DNA of 64,000 nt, from contig CAMGYJ010000004.1 in the NCBI GenBank assembly GCA_946122785.1, positions 61,698,679-61,762,678 on the forward strand. Direction: 5' to 3'. The position numbers and the translations under genes were made by a program. The notes below the pieces were generated by a model, which was not told the DNA's origin, did not search any database, and was given only the letters and a program-made list of their open reading frames with translations. Below, piece after piece: positions 13,064 to 22,657 of the stretch. How positions within the stretch are numbered: position 1 is the first letter of the stretch; each line of letters begins with the position of its first letter. This stretch comes from Linum tenue (lineage: Eukaryota > Streptophyta > Magnoliopsida > Malpighiales > Linaceae).

Positions 13064-14864
13064 ATGGATATTCTCGCTTCAGTACTCTTGGCACTGTCGG
13101 GAGTCCTGTTCCTTCTCTTCCTCCGCAGGCTGGCGGTCAACCCCAGCAACCGCAAAAACAAACCCCTCCAGATCCCGGAAATCCCGGGGAGCTTGCCTTT
13201 CATCGGCCACCTCCACCTCCTCGGCGGCAAGGACATGCTGGCCAGGAAGCTGGCCGCCTTCGCCGACAAGCACGGCAGCATGTTCACCATCCGCCTGGGC
13301 TCCTACCCCACCGTTGTGGTCAGCGACTTCGAGTCCATGAAGGACTGCTTCGTCAAGAACGACCGAGCCCTCGCCGCCCGCCCTCCTTCCACGCAGGGCA
13401 GGATCCTCGGCAAAAACTTCGCGGTGATCGGGTTCGCGTCGTACGGCGAGTACTGGCGCAACGTGAAGAAGCTCATCATCACCGAGGTCCTCTCCCTCCC
13501 CAGGATCAGGGCCCTCAGGCACGTCCAGGTCTCTGAGGTCGACGTCCTCCTCAGAGACCTGCACATGCAGTGCAGCAACAGCAGCCAGCTGGCTGATGAC
13601 CACCACGCTGTGGTGGTCATCAGCGACTGGCTGCAGAACTTCGTTCTCAACATCATCACCCGGATGGTGGCGGGGAAGAAGTACTTCGAGAACCTGACGG
13701 ATAGCGTCGGCGAGGTGGCTGACGGGGGAGGACGGCCCGTCAGGGAGCTCATCAGGGAGTTCATGGACGTGAACGGATCGCTCGTGCTGTCGGATTTGAT
13801 CCCGATCCTTCGGTGGATCGACGTCAAGGGGATGAAGAAGGCCATGAGGAGGATTTCCAAGGAGTTGGATGTGATCGTGGACGGCTGGATCGAGGAGCAT
13901 AAGGTGAAGAGGAACAAGTTGGGTGAGAATTTGGTCCCTGAGGATTTCATTGACGTCATGCTCTCAGTCGTCGATGACAACTTCGATCCTTCTTCCAAGC
14001 ATGACAAGGAAACCATCGTCAAGTCAACCGCTATGGTAAGTTTACGTGCTAACCGTATTGTCTTTACGTAAAATCCGAAAGTAAATTCGTGTGGATTAGA
14101 CCTAAAGCAAATATTCGTACTAACGGAGTATCTGGTCTCAACATATATATTCTAGGAAGAAGGAAAAAAAAATTGTTACGTATCGTACACTAATATTTCC
14201 AATCTTGTGCGTTATGTATATACAGGCGGTGATAATTGCGGCGGCGGACACGACATCGGTGACGTTGACGTGGATGCTGTCGAACCTCCTGAACAACCGG
14301 CGGACGATGGCGGCGCTGAAGCAAGAGATGGACGAGAAAGTAGGAAAAGACCGAATTGTCCAGGACTCCGACCTCGAGAACCTCACCTACCTACACGCCG
14401 TGATACGTGAAACGCTGCGGATGCATCCTGCGGGGCCCATCTCGGTGCCGCGCGTGGCGTCGGAGGACATCACCATCCGCGGATACCACGTGCCGAAGGG
14501 CACGCGCTTCTTCGCCAACTTCTGGAAGCTTCACCGGAACCCGGAGATGTTTTCCGAGCCGGACGAGTTCAGGCCGGAGAGGTTTTACGACAAGGAGGTC
14601 AAAGTGGACATCTACGGCCGGGACTTCGAGTACCTGCCGTTTGGCACCGGGCGGCGGTCGTGCCCCGGGATGAACTTCGGGATGCAAGTTGTGCAGCTGA
14701 CGGCGGCGAGGCTGATCCAGGCGTTTGACTTCGGGACGCCGTTTGACCTGCCGGTGGACATGACGGAGGCGGACAGCACCACGCTCGCCAAGGAGAAGCC
14801 GCTGGAAGTCGTGCTCACCCCGCGCCTTTCTCCCGAGCTTTACCACCTGCCTTTGATTAATTAA
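13064..14864 (+). CDS. Cytochrome P450, CYP82 family (copy 2)
   Basis: Two exons, 13064-14035 and 14226-14864, phase-0 intron, 536 aa. Same motifs as copy 1: N-terminal anchor, PEIPGSLPFIG, AAADTT, ETLR, PERF, and FGTGRRSCPG heme loop. The start chosen is MDILASVLL, matching copy 1; an upstream in-frame ATG would add 56 residues encoded by promoter-like DNA. By eye the two proteins are ~95% identical. Differences include one codon lost after LHMQC and F/Y and A/V swaps near the K-helix (HAVIRETLR here, HAAIRETLR in copy 1). The intron is also nearly identical but carries an 18-bp insertion. Both copies look functional. Substrate unknown. A solo LTR lies just upstream and may have changed its expression. 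Confidence 0.92.
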
Positions 14865-15163
14865 TTAATTAATTCGGAGTAATAGTGAATTAAATATTGT
14901 CTTATCCAGCCGCCGCGCCACCCGCCAGCGTAATTAATTAAGGTTGTCAACCTGCGGGTTGACCCGGACCCGGTCGAGCTAGTGGGTCAAAGGTTAACGG
15001 GTCACCCGTTTTCAGCCCGAAAATATGAAAAGAGTCATTATATTGTACTTATCCTGATAAATTATATCAAATCTCATCTAACATATGAGTAATAACATAT
15101 AACATTACACCAAAGTAACATGTCGTACTTAGATCCAACATATAGCGAAAATTCACACACACT

Positions 15164-16012
15164 CAGCGGCGGATCCAGGATTTTTTAGAGCACTGGGCCG
15201 CATTTGAATAAAAAATTAGATATCGTAAAAGAAATACTATAATAATAACTAAGATTTTTTGTTATAATGTCAATTATAAACGATGGTCTTTTAGTTTAGC
15301 AAATTCATCAATAATAGAATCTTCATCCATACCAATAACATACTCTTAAAGAAAATAGTTAAAAAATCAGCGAGAAATTCATCGCACATTCTTTTGCGCA
15401 AATCAGTTTTCGCATGTTCCGCTACTGAAAATGTTCTCTCTATTGTAGCCGTCGAAACGGATAACATCAACACTAGACGAATCAACCGATAATTAGAAAA
15501 CAATAATGTCTTTGCCTTTTTATTTGGTGCTTGAGAATATGCCATAATGTATCTTCAATCGACATAATAAAATATAATAAATTAATTATATACATTCAAA
15601 TTTCTAATTGACTTTCTGATTCTAATTCTAATATCATTAATCAAAATAACAAACATATGTTTCTTTTCCATGAACGCAAGAGGTGATTGATTTGTTGGTT
15701 TTGAATGGAAGTTGAAATGAAGTTTTTATCTCACGTATATTATGTTTGATTGGATAGGCTTTTTATCATTAATTAAAAGCTTACTATTATATTGCATTTT
15801 AATTATGTAAACAATCCAACGGCCCTTTTGTTTGAAAAGCCCACTAGTAAAAACATTTTACCCGATTTGTTCAATAAAGAGAAAAGAGACGAGGGCTGGG
15901 CCATCCAGATTATCACCGGATAAAATGATGTGGAGTGGGGCTCTATACAAGTTCTGGAACCAAGGGAGGGCTGGGCCCAGGCCCAAGTTGGCCCCCCTTA
16001 GATCCGCCGCTG
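15164..16012. mobile_element. hAT element (inner) with transposase remnant
   Basis: Inverted ends CAGCGGCGGATC; perfect 8-bp TSD CACACACT at 15156-15163 and 16013-16020. Contains a fragment of hAT transposase on the minus strand (15291-15545), so it is a shortened relative of an autonomous element. It inserted after the outer hAT had settled. Confidence 0.9.
15291..15545 (-). pseudogene. hAT transposase C-terminal dimerisation domain fragment
   Basis: An 84-codon remnant. The segment YRLIRLVLMLSVSTATIERT, followed by FS and then a KT-LR-RM-DEFL pattern, matches the hAT C-terminal dimerisation region found in zinc-finger MYM-type/hAT transposases. The zinc finger and the DDE catalytic core are missing, so it cannot move the element by itself. 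Confidence 0.8.
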
Positions 16013-16358
16013 CACACACTTATATAACATCAATATTCAAATGTTCGACTAAGGATTCCAAAGATTGAGTTAGGCGAAAAGAAAATTCGAAAAATAGGCG
16101 CATTTCGCAAACCAAAGAAAAGAATGACATAATTTGACCTCCAACCCGATACCTTGTAGCGTTTGACCCGGCGGGTGCGTGCGGCCCGTTTTTCTCATCG
16201 GGTCAGGGTCAAAGTGGGTCTACCCGGGGGCGACCCGCGGGTTGACAACCTTGTAATTAATCATACTTTCATTTATTTATGAATTATGATACAATAACAG
16301 AGATCTACATCAACTATCCTTTCAGAGAATCAGAGGTTTAGAATCAGAGGCGTTGAAA

Positions 16359-16560
16359 CCGCTGGCCTGGTTGGCTCAGGAAGTGAGAGGTCCTAAGTTC
16401 AATCTCCAGTGGCTCTGTTTGTGTGTTCCCAGAGGCATCTCTGAGTGTGGGGGTCAAAATCCCACGATATTGTGTCTTGTACAAGTGCTCTCCAAATTTG
16501 GTAGACCCCGCTGTCACAAAGTGGCACTTGGAGTTGAGGTTCCTACGTTATAATAAAAAA
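16359..16560 (+). mobile_element. tRNA-derived SINE
   Basis: A ~200-bp unit starting near GGCCTGGTTGGCTCAGGAAG (box A-like) with GGTCCTAAGTTCAATCTC (box B-like) ~20 bp later and an A-rich 3' end. It is flanked by a direct repeat ATCAGAGGCGTTRAA at ~16343-16357 and 16561-16575. Polymerase III promoter boxes plus a long TSD are the SINE signature. Confidence 0.75.
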
Positions 16561-16575
16561 ATCAGAGGCGTTAAA

Positions 16576-17407
16576 TATGGAATTGCTGAAAATAAATATG
16601 ACTCTTTCTGGTTTGTTTTGTTTTTAAGATGATTCATTATCTATATATATTACCGTAGAATGCAATTAGCATTTGTCCTCCAATTAATTCTAACAAATTA
16701 TATCTCTTAATTTTTTTAACAAATAAATCAGATTAATTGTACTCTTCAAAATGATATTCACTTTGATATTTATTTGACTATAAAATTGAGAGTTTTATTG
16801 ATCTATACCATGGTGGTCATGTTTGGTAGTACATTAGATTATACCATGTAGTATGATTACGTATACCGTAGTGGTATAGGTATGTATACCGTAGTATATA
16901 ATGGTTGTACGGTAGGAATATACTAACTATCTTTTACCACCTTTCATCACCGTCTCTATTACCAGTTACCACGATATACCAGGGTGATATATTTGATCCT
17001 GGAATTATTTTCATAAAAAACTTGTACATCGAATAGATTACGGTGAACTCGTTCTTTCTTGTCAAAAAATTTCAAAATTTGAGTGAATAACAAGGCGGTG
17101 CATATAGTGGTACTAGAATGGTAAGGAGTGGTATGGCTGGTACGAAAAAAGATTTCTCATAATATATTGATATAATACTAAAATCACAATGAACTCATTT
17201 TATCTGTTAATTTTTTTTTAACTTAACGTTAAAACAAAGAAGATAAAAATCTATTTAAAAAATAGAAGAAATGCACATTAACTTTACCTCTTAAATCTGA
17301 TCACACTTTAAATTAAGTGTGCATATCTAATTATGCAAGTGTGCATAACCACTCTATCTTAGACCATTCACATGTACAAATATATCTTTCATTTCATTTG
17401 TCTTCAG
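16576..17407. other. Intergenic
   Basis: AT-rich, with a patch of GTATACCGTAGTGGTAT-like words at 16800-17000. No gene or bounded element recognised. Confidence 0.55.
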
Positions 17408-17610
17408 GAATTGGCGACCGACCGACCAAACATGTCCGACGTCACGTTTATGTTGTGCAATATTCAGACGACTCCAGATCCGCCGAATCCAAAGAAACCG
17501 GCGTTCATGCTCAACGGAAGTTATAAGAGTGACTGCGCGAGGCATCGACAAGTACAGAAGGTGTCAACTCCATCAACGAGGTTACGGTCACTGTACTTGA
17601 AGCTCGATAG
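17408..17610 (+). pseudogene. Orphan last exon of an S-domain receptor kinase
   Basis: Follows a good acceptor (TCTTCAG). Reads ELATDRPNMSDVTFMLCN and then PKKPAF, the kinase C-terminal pattern, but the ending VTVLEAR plus stop lies in a different frame, so at least one indel occurred. No other exons of this copy are in the vicinity. It is a relic of the kinase cluster on either side (1-1806 and 22.7-25.4 kb). Confidence 0.8.
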
Positions 17611-18546
17611 ATTTTGAATATTAAGTGTAATCACTGCGTCAAAGTTCAAATTGAAGATACATTAGTTTATGTCTGATTTTATGTTGATTGTTGATACTCA
17701 GAAAAAGTTTCGAAACTATTCAAGTGGGATATTGTTAGTGATTTAGTGTAAATAGCTTTTGAAAAAGAAGTCTCAAATAAAATATCATATTGGTGTGAGA
17801 GAATACTTGCATAAATGTGTATTTAGATAGGATCCTCTCTTCAAAAGGTGTAGTGCCTCAAACTTCTTATGGGTTGCGACCTATAGTCCATAACTCGGCC
17901 ACATTCAATGATCCTATTGTTCTGTGTTTTGTTTATAACAAAACCCCCAAACTCACGAGGTTAAAGTTTGCAGAGGTTCACCAAATACCTTGTGCTTTTA
18001 ATCTACAATTAATATTGGGCATCGTGGAGATTCAAACACATGACTTCAAAGACAAACAAGCTCTGATATCATATATGTCATAAACCAACTAGTCCCAAAT
18101 AACTTGACTTGTTGGGAGATGTCGATGTATAGTACTTACTACTTCTTTACATGCTTGAGCAACTCACAGGTTTGAAGTTCACGAAATGCTCACCTTACTT
18201 TGTGCTTTTAATCAACTGTTAGTTTTTGGATTGTGGAGATTCGAATACAACGCCAGTTAATCCAGCTATAGTAGCATGTAATAAACCAAAATCACTCGAG
18301 TAGTTTTTGGGAAAAGATTCATTTTGAGAGAAGATTCATTTGGCAGATGTCTTTTGTTCTTCCCGTTAATTCATATCCTGAATCCCCAATATCATTTGAC
18401 GACAAAGTAATTTTTTTTATTTCTTTCGTTCTCAATACATGTAGCAGCAGATGAGAATAGACGGAGCGTACTGAGAACTTTTGCTTAAGCGGCCAGGATT
18501 TTAAACGTAGAATTACCTAACAACAATATTTAAGCATTAATGCTAA
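17611..18546. other. Intergenic with an internally repeated segment
   Basis: No gene. Two related stretches (~17985-18060 and ~18200-18260) share TTGTGCTTTTAATC, GTGGAGATTC and ACA-rich words, which suggests an old duplication or retroelement debris. Confidence 0.5.
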
Positions 18547-18936
18547 TTAATGACCATTGCAATAATAACACCCACAGATCTGCTGGGAGCAGATAGGAAG
18601 CTTACACGAACATTTATACCCAGCACAATCTGAGTCATGGCTGCATAATAACAGTCGCCGGAGGCTCGCCGGCCGCCACCGTACTGTTTTCCCTTCACCA
18701 CCAGCCTCCGTTCCTAGCACCAGTACCGTCACTGCACACATGCCAACAAATCAATTTTTTTTCTTCTTTCCCCGGTTAGTCCGATATGTAAGAAAGTGGT
18801 TAAATACAATACGTACGTGAACTTTTCATAACAAACCAATTCGAGTTATTGAAATTAATCGATAAGGAGACTTACGCAGGAAGGCCACGAGCAGTGCGGC
18901 GAAGACAGCGGACGGCAGAACAGTTTGCTTTCCCAT
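18547..18936 (-). CDS. Small secreted cysteine-rich peptide precursor, knottin-like
   Basis: Two exons inferred: 18936-18876 and 18731-18547, with a perfect GTAAGT donor, a TGTGCAG acceptor and phase 1, giving 81 aa. Residues 1-30 form a classic signal peptide (hydrophobic core ~9-27, cleavage probably after GTEA). The mature part is basic (KTVRWRP, LRR), then eight cysteines at 50, 56, 61, 63, 68, 73, 75 and 78: C-x5-C-x4-C-x-C-x4-C-x4-C-x-C-x2-C. The CxxDSDCxG start recalls plant inhibitor knottins, but the eight-cysteine spacing is not one I can assign. Likely secreted to the apoplast as a defence or signalling peptide or protease inhibitor; this is inference. An AT-rich TATA-like stretch (~18989-18999) lies ~55 bp upstream. 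Neither exon alone looks like a gene; the splice join supports it. Confidence 0.68.
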
Positions 18937-19435
18937 ATTATTTTGAAATGTAGTATTTGATGCGAGAAAGGAAGGGAAGATGGATCGAAAATATATATTA
19001 TTGATGGATGTCCTTGTTTTTGCTCGCATGTAAGTTCAGAGACGTACGTCTTCTTCAACCATTCATACGCAACCATTCATACGCAGATTCGTGAAAGAGA
19101 ATGATCGGCGTGAAATTCATTACGCAAAAAAGCCAAAGCTGGGATTAGTTGTTTCTAACTCATAAACAACGAAGTTAGAAAATATGCTTTCGAGTTTCGC
19201 CGGCTGAGAGATGAGTACGTGAAACTAATTTCCGGAAGGAGCGTACCCAAGTATACTACTAGCTAGCATTCATAAAATAAAATAAAATAAAAAAGTAACA
19301 GCCAAAAAGAACAACCCGTGATCAAATAATACTGAAATGTTAATTCTGGTATATGCTGGAAAAAATTGAAGTCTATCAAGTATGTAGCCAAAACCGAGAC
19401 CTGTAATTTGCAAATACAACTGGTACAAACAATAC
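18937..19435. other. Intergenic: promoter of the cysteine-rich gene and 3' flank of the OTU gene
   Basis: Contains the presumed upstream region of the minus-strand peptide gene and the 3' UTR of the OTU gene. An (AAAAT)n-like tract occurs near 19273-19292. Nothing else recognised. Confidence 0.55.
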
Positions 19436-20785
19436 CTAGCTAATCAAATTTGGAACCACGGAATTGTAGTGCTCCCCGAGCCCAAATGCATGCTTATGAT
19501 ACGACAGCATAATGATTTCACCATTCGACAACTCATTTCCACCACCAGATTTGTATTCCTGCCCCATCTCCACATCAGGGAAGGATCCTGAATAGATCAT
19601 GATCGGCCTCTTCAAGCAGTGAGTCAAGGCTCCCAGCTCCAGTTGTCCGCCCCACGCAGCTGTAGACTCGACTTCTTCACAGTAACTCTCGAATCGATCC
19701 GCTAGTGAACTGTCAGAAGAATCTTCTGCTGCTGCTGCTGATGCATTTTCCGAAAGGAAAAATGGCAGGAAGTCGGATGAGTTCTGCCTCATGTAATCCG
19801 CCACCATTTTCCTCAGGTCTTGGTGGTTATATGGAGACGACCCACCAGACAAGAGAGCTAGCTGATCTTCTACCGCCCGGTAGAGGCAGTTACCGTCTGG
19901 TTTTATTTCGTTGACAGTCAGCCCAAGGGGCTCCAGTTTCCTCCCCAAACTCTCGTCTTCGATCATACGATCGCTCACGAGGTTGCTCTGCTCTTCTTGA
20001 ATTCTCCTCTCTCTTTCGACTTCTTGCTGAGCTCTTTTATCCTTCCTTTTCCCACTTTTGCTCCGCTTTGAAGTAGTGTTCTCCGACTGATCGGTGACAG
20101 AAACCCCAGCTATGGCCATCACTATATTGTCGAGTTTGCTTTTGCCATTGATGTCGTTGGTGTTGCTGACGTAGCCTAATGAAGCAAGCTCCTTCGCCTG
20201 TTTCTCTTTGAGTTTTGCAGAGAGTCGGGATATTTCCTCTTCAACTGCCTTCTTCTTGGCTTTCTGTTCCGCCTTGCTCCCTTTTGCAGCTGCCTTCTTG
20301 AGTTCAGTTTCTTTATTCTGCAGCTCTACGGTCTCCTTTCTGAAGAGATAAAACAAAGAACTCTTGATGCAAACTTCTTCAATTTATCAATCAAGATAGA
20401 TTAAACTCAAAGTGCAGGATACAAATTGGGGTTTCATATTACTAATAATGCATATCTAATCGGAAAAATGAACCCATATCTGAAACTAGTAGTTCCAATT
20501 CGGTACTACTGCAGAGTGTTTGATCATTCATACCTTCGCCTCCCTCAGTAACAGCATTGTAGTTCGAACCATGAGATTGAGAATGGTATTAATAAAGAGG
20601 GGAAACAAAAAAGCATAAGAGAAAAAAAAAAAAAAAAAAAGGAGTGGAGACCCAGACTAGGGATGAAAACCAACTGACCTATGCCGGGCTAGCAGTTCAT
20701 CGCGACTTTCCTGCTTCTTTTCAATCCCACTGCCAACAGGAGCAACCTCACATAGTTGATCACTTTTCTCCGCAGTGCCAGCCAT
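19436..20785 (-). CDS. OTU-domain cysteine protease / deubiquitinase (OTUD6B-like)
   Basis: Predicted ubiquitin-cleaving enzyme of the ovarian-tumour class, soluble in cytosol or nucleus. Two exons: 20785-20679 and 20339-19436, phase-2 intron, 336 aa. The N-terminal half is charged coiled coil ([20 protein letters not shown], then VEEEISRL), typical of this subfamily. The OTU domain starts at ~170: PDGNC with Asp184 and nucleophile Cys187, followed by LYRAVEDQL; the C-terminal histidine block [15 protein letters not shown] carries the catalytic His at ~326. The start is MAGTAEKSD in exon 1, joined by [10 protein letters not shown] to [10 protein letters not shown], the conserved subfamily junction. 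Length and motifs are complete. Plant homologues act in chromatin or translation-linked deubiquitination, but the role here cannot be inferred. Confidence 0.9.
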
Positions 20786-22657
20786 TTGTCCAAAAAAGTT
20801 GAAATCAGGCCTAAGTTCAGGGATCGCGGATTAAATCCTTCAACAACAAATAAGGAGATCATCATCAAACTCTAAGGATTGCAAATCAAAAAGGAAACAA
20901 GAATGCCACACAAAATCCATGAAGTTAGCATGGACACACAAGGTAAGAGAGAGGCATCTACTTCAACAATTAACAGCAGAAACAACCATCACCACTTCGG
21001 ACAGACATTGATTTTCATAACGAGAAATCCACCGAATTCTAAAACTTCATAATGTTCTTGTTTAATGCACAACTTGCTCAGCGTAATAGGTTCCGGTTAC
21101 ATTATCAATCATCCATCAATTAGCCACCTTGGAAGCATCCCTAAGCCATAGATTAGGAAGATGCAAATTGACAAAGAAACTACTGTCCGTGCAGAATCTG
21201 ATAGTCTAGCTGTAGCGTACAATCAACAAAACTGCATAGAACTACTCCCTACTTCAGCGAAAACGGAACTCACAACAGATTTCCAATAAGAAATTCGCGG
21301 CCACCGGCGGTGACAAGATTGAGGTGGTTACCGACGCTATGCACGGTCGAGAGCTTAAAGCTAGCGACTTCTCACTCCAGATAAAGAATGGAAATATGCG
21401 ATTGCTTCAGATGAAGACGGTGGCGACTGGCGCAACGAATGCAGTGGAAGACGGCGCAACTTCCTCTTGTAGTTGCAGCTCTCCAACGAAGAAACGAACC
21501 CAGTAGTGTCCTTCAAATTATCGCTTTGGATGTCCTTTCTTGTGGACCCTGTTAGCCGGTCGAGCGCGATACCCTTCTACGTTTCTGGCTAATTTTGCAA
21601 TCCCATTCCTGTTTGCCGCAATCCCTAACTTTCAGAGGAGCAAAGTAGCTGAGAACGGTGGAGAAATTAAGTTTGATCGAGATGGAGGACTGAAAGGCTT
21701 GTGAATTCTGTTTGTGGAGACCCCAGAATTAAATGTGTGCCAATTTAATAAAAGCCCACCGACGTAGCCCACAGAAACTGGTCCAATTTCTTTTAATCGA
21801 CTTTGGGCCGTCTGCGGTTTTCTCAATCTACTTCCTTTTAGAATCACTAAGCCCAACGAGAAATAAAACTCAAAATAGCCGAATCATACTAGACAAATGG
21901 ATTAATATCAGTATTTGTAAAGCCAAATAACACAGCAATTGTTCATGTGGTATTCTATTGTTATTTTAGTGGTAATTAGATTAAACTATCTTGTTTGGTA
22001 AAATCATGTACATGTGGTATTTGACATTTGGTATTGGACAAAAATAAAATGGTAAATAAGTTATTTTGAAATAACTCCGTTTTGGGTTAATTGTAAATAA
22101 CTCACTGTTCAAATAACTTATTTCTAGTAAAATGCTGTCAAACGAGTTATATGTGTCAAAATAACTCATTGTGAGTTATTTATACGCAAATAACACAATA
22201 AAATAACCCCTCAAATACTCTATCCAAACAACCTTTAAATGATAAGATGCATTCATGTAACGAATAAGAATTTGATCTACTGATAATACCACTAACCTAA
22301 AATTTGGAGATATCGATACAAATCACTTAAATAATACTTTAATCACAAGGGTTTTGCCTGCAATTTTCAGTAAAGTCAAACGTTTACAAGTGTACTTTGT
22401 CGTGAAAAGACTAGACCTTTTTCTCCAATAAAAAAATGACTTATGGCCATTTCTGACAATTTGACTTCCAGAACCAAGCAAGTTGACACAAACGTGACCT
22501 ACTTTCGGATTCACTGGATATTCAACTCGTACAGTAACCCAAAATCGCCCAACTTACGATTCTTTAGTCACAGTTGACAGCACAATTCTATACTAGGATG
22601 CAGTTAACAACAGATCAGAGATACAGCCCAAAAGACCAGCAAAACAAGTTCTCGACA
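20786..22657. other. Intergenic; 5' flank of the OTU gene and a decayed MITE
   Basis: 20786-21530 probably holds the OTU 5' UTR, promoter and perhaps a leader intron. ~21930-22238 is a diverged relative of the AATAACTCA-rich MITE at 45.7 kb, ending TCTATCCAAACAACC. A minor open frame at 21324-21506 has no recognisable content. Confidence 0.5.

Larger units (their letters stand above)
14938..16252. mobile_element. hAT-type element (outer), carrying a nested hAT
   Basis: Ends read AAGGTTGTCAACCTGCGGGT and, inverted, AAGGTTGTCAACCCGCGGGT. An 8-bp TSD GTAATTAA stands at 14930-14937 and 16253-16260. The two outermost T bases make the exact border ambiguous. The interior outside the nested copy is rich in GGGTCAA/GACCCG words and has no coding capacity. 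Confidence 0.82.

Noticed and set aside
13079..14022. Long minus-strand open frames of 239 and 273 codons
   Set aside because: They are antisense shadows of the GC-rich P450 exon; similar shadows occur opposite copy 1.
21324..21506. 60-codon plus-strand frame upstream of the OTU gene
   Set aside because: Short, Ser/Thr-rich, not recognised; more likely the 5' region of the minus-strand OTU gene.
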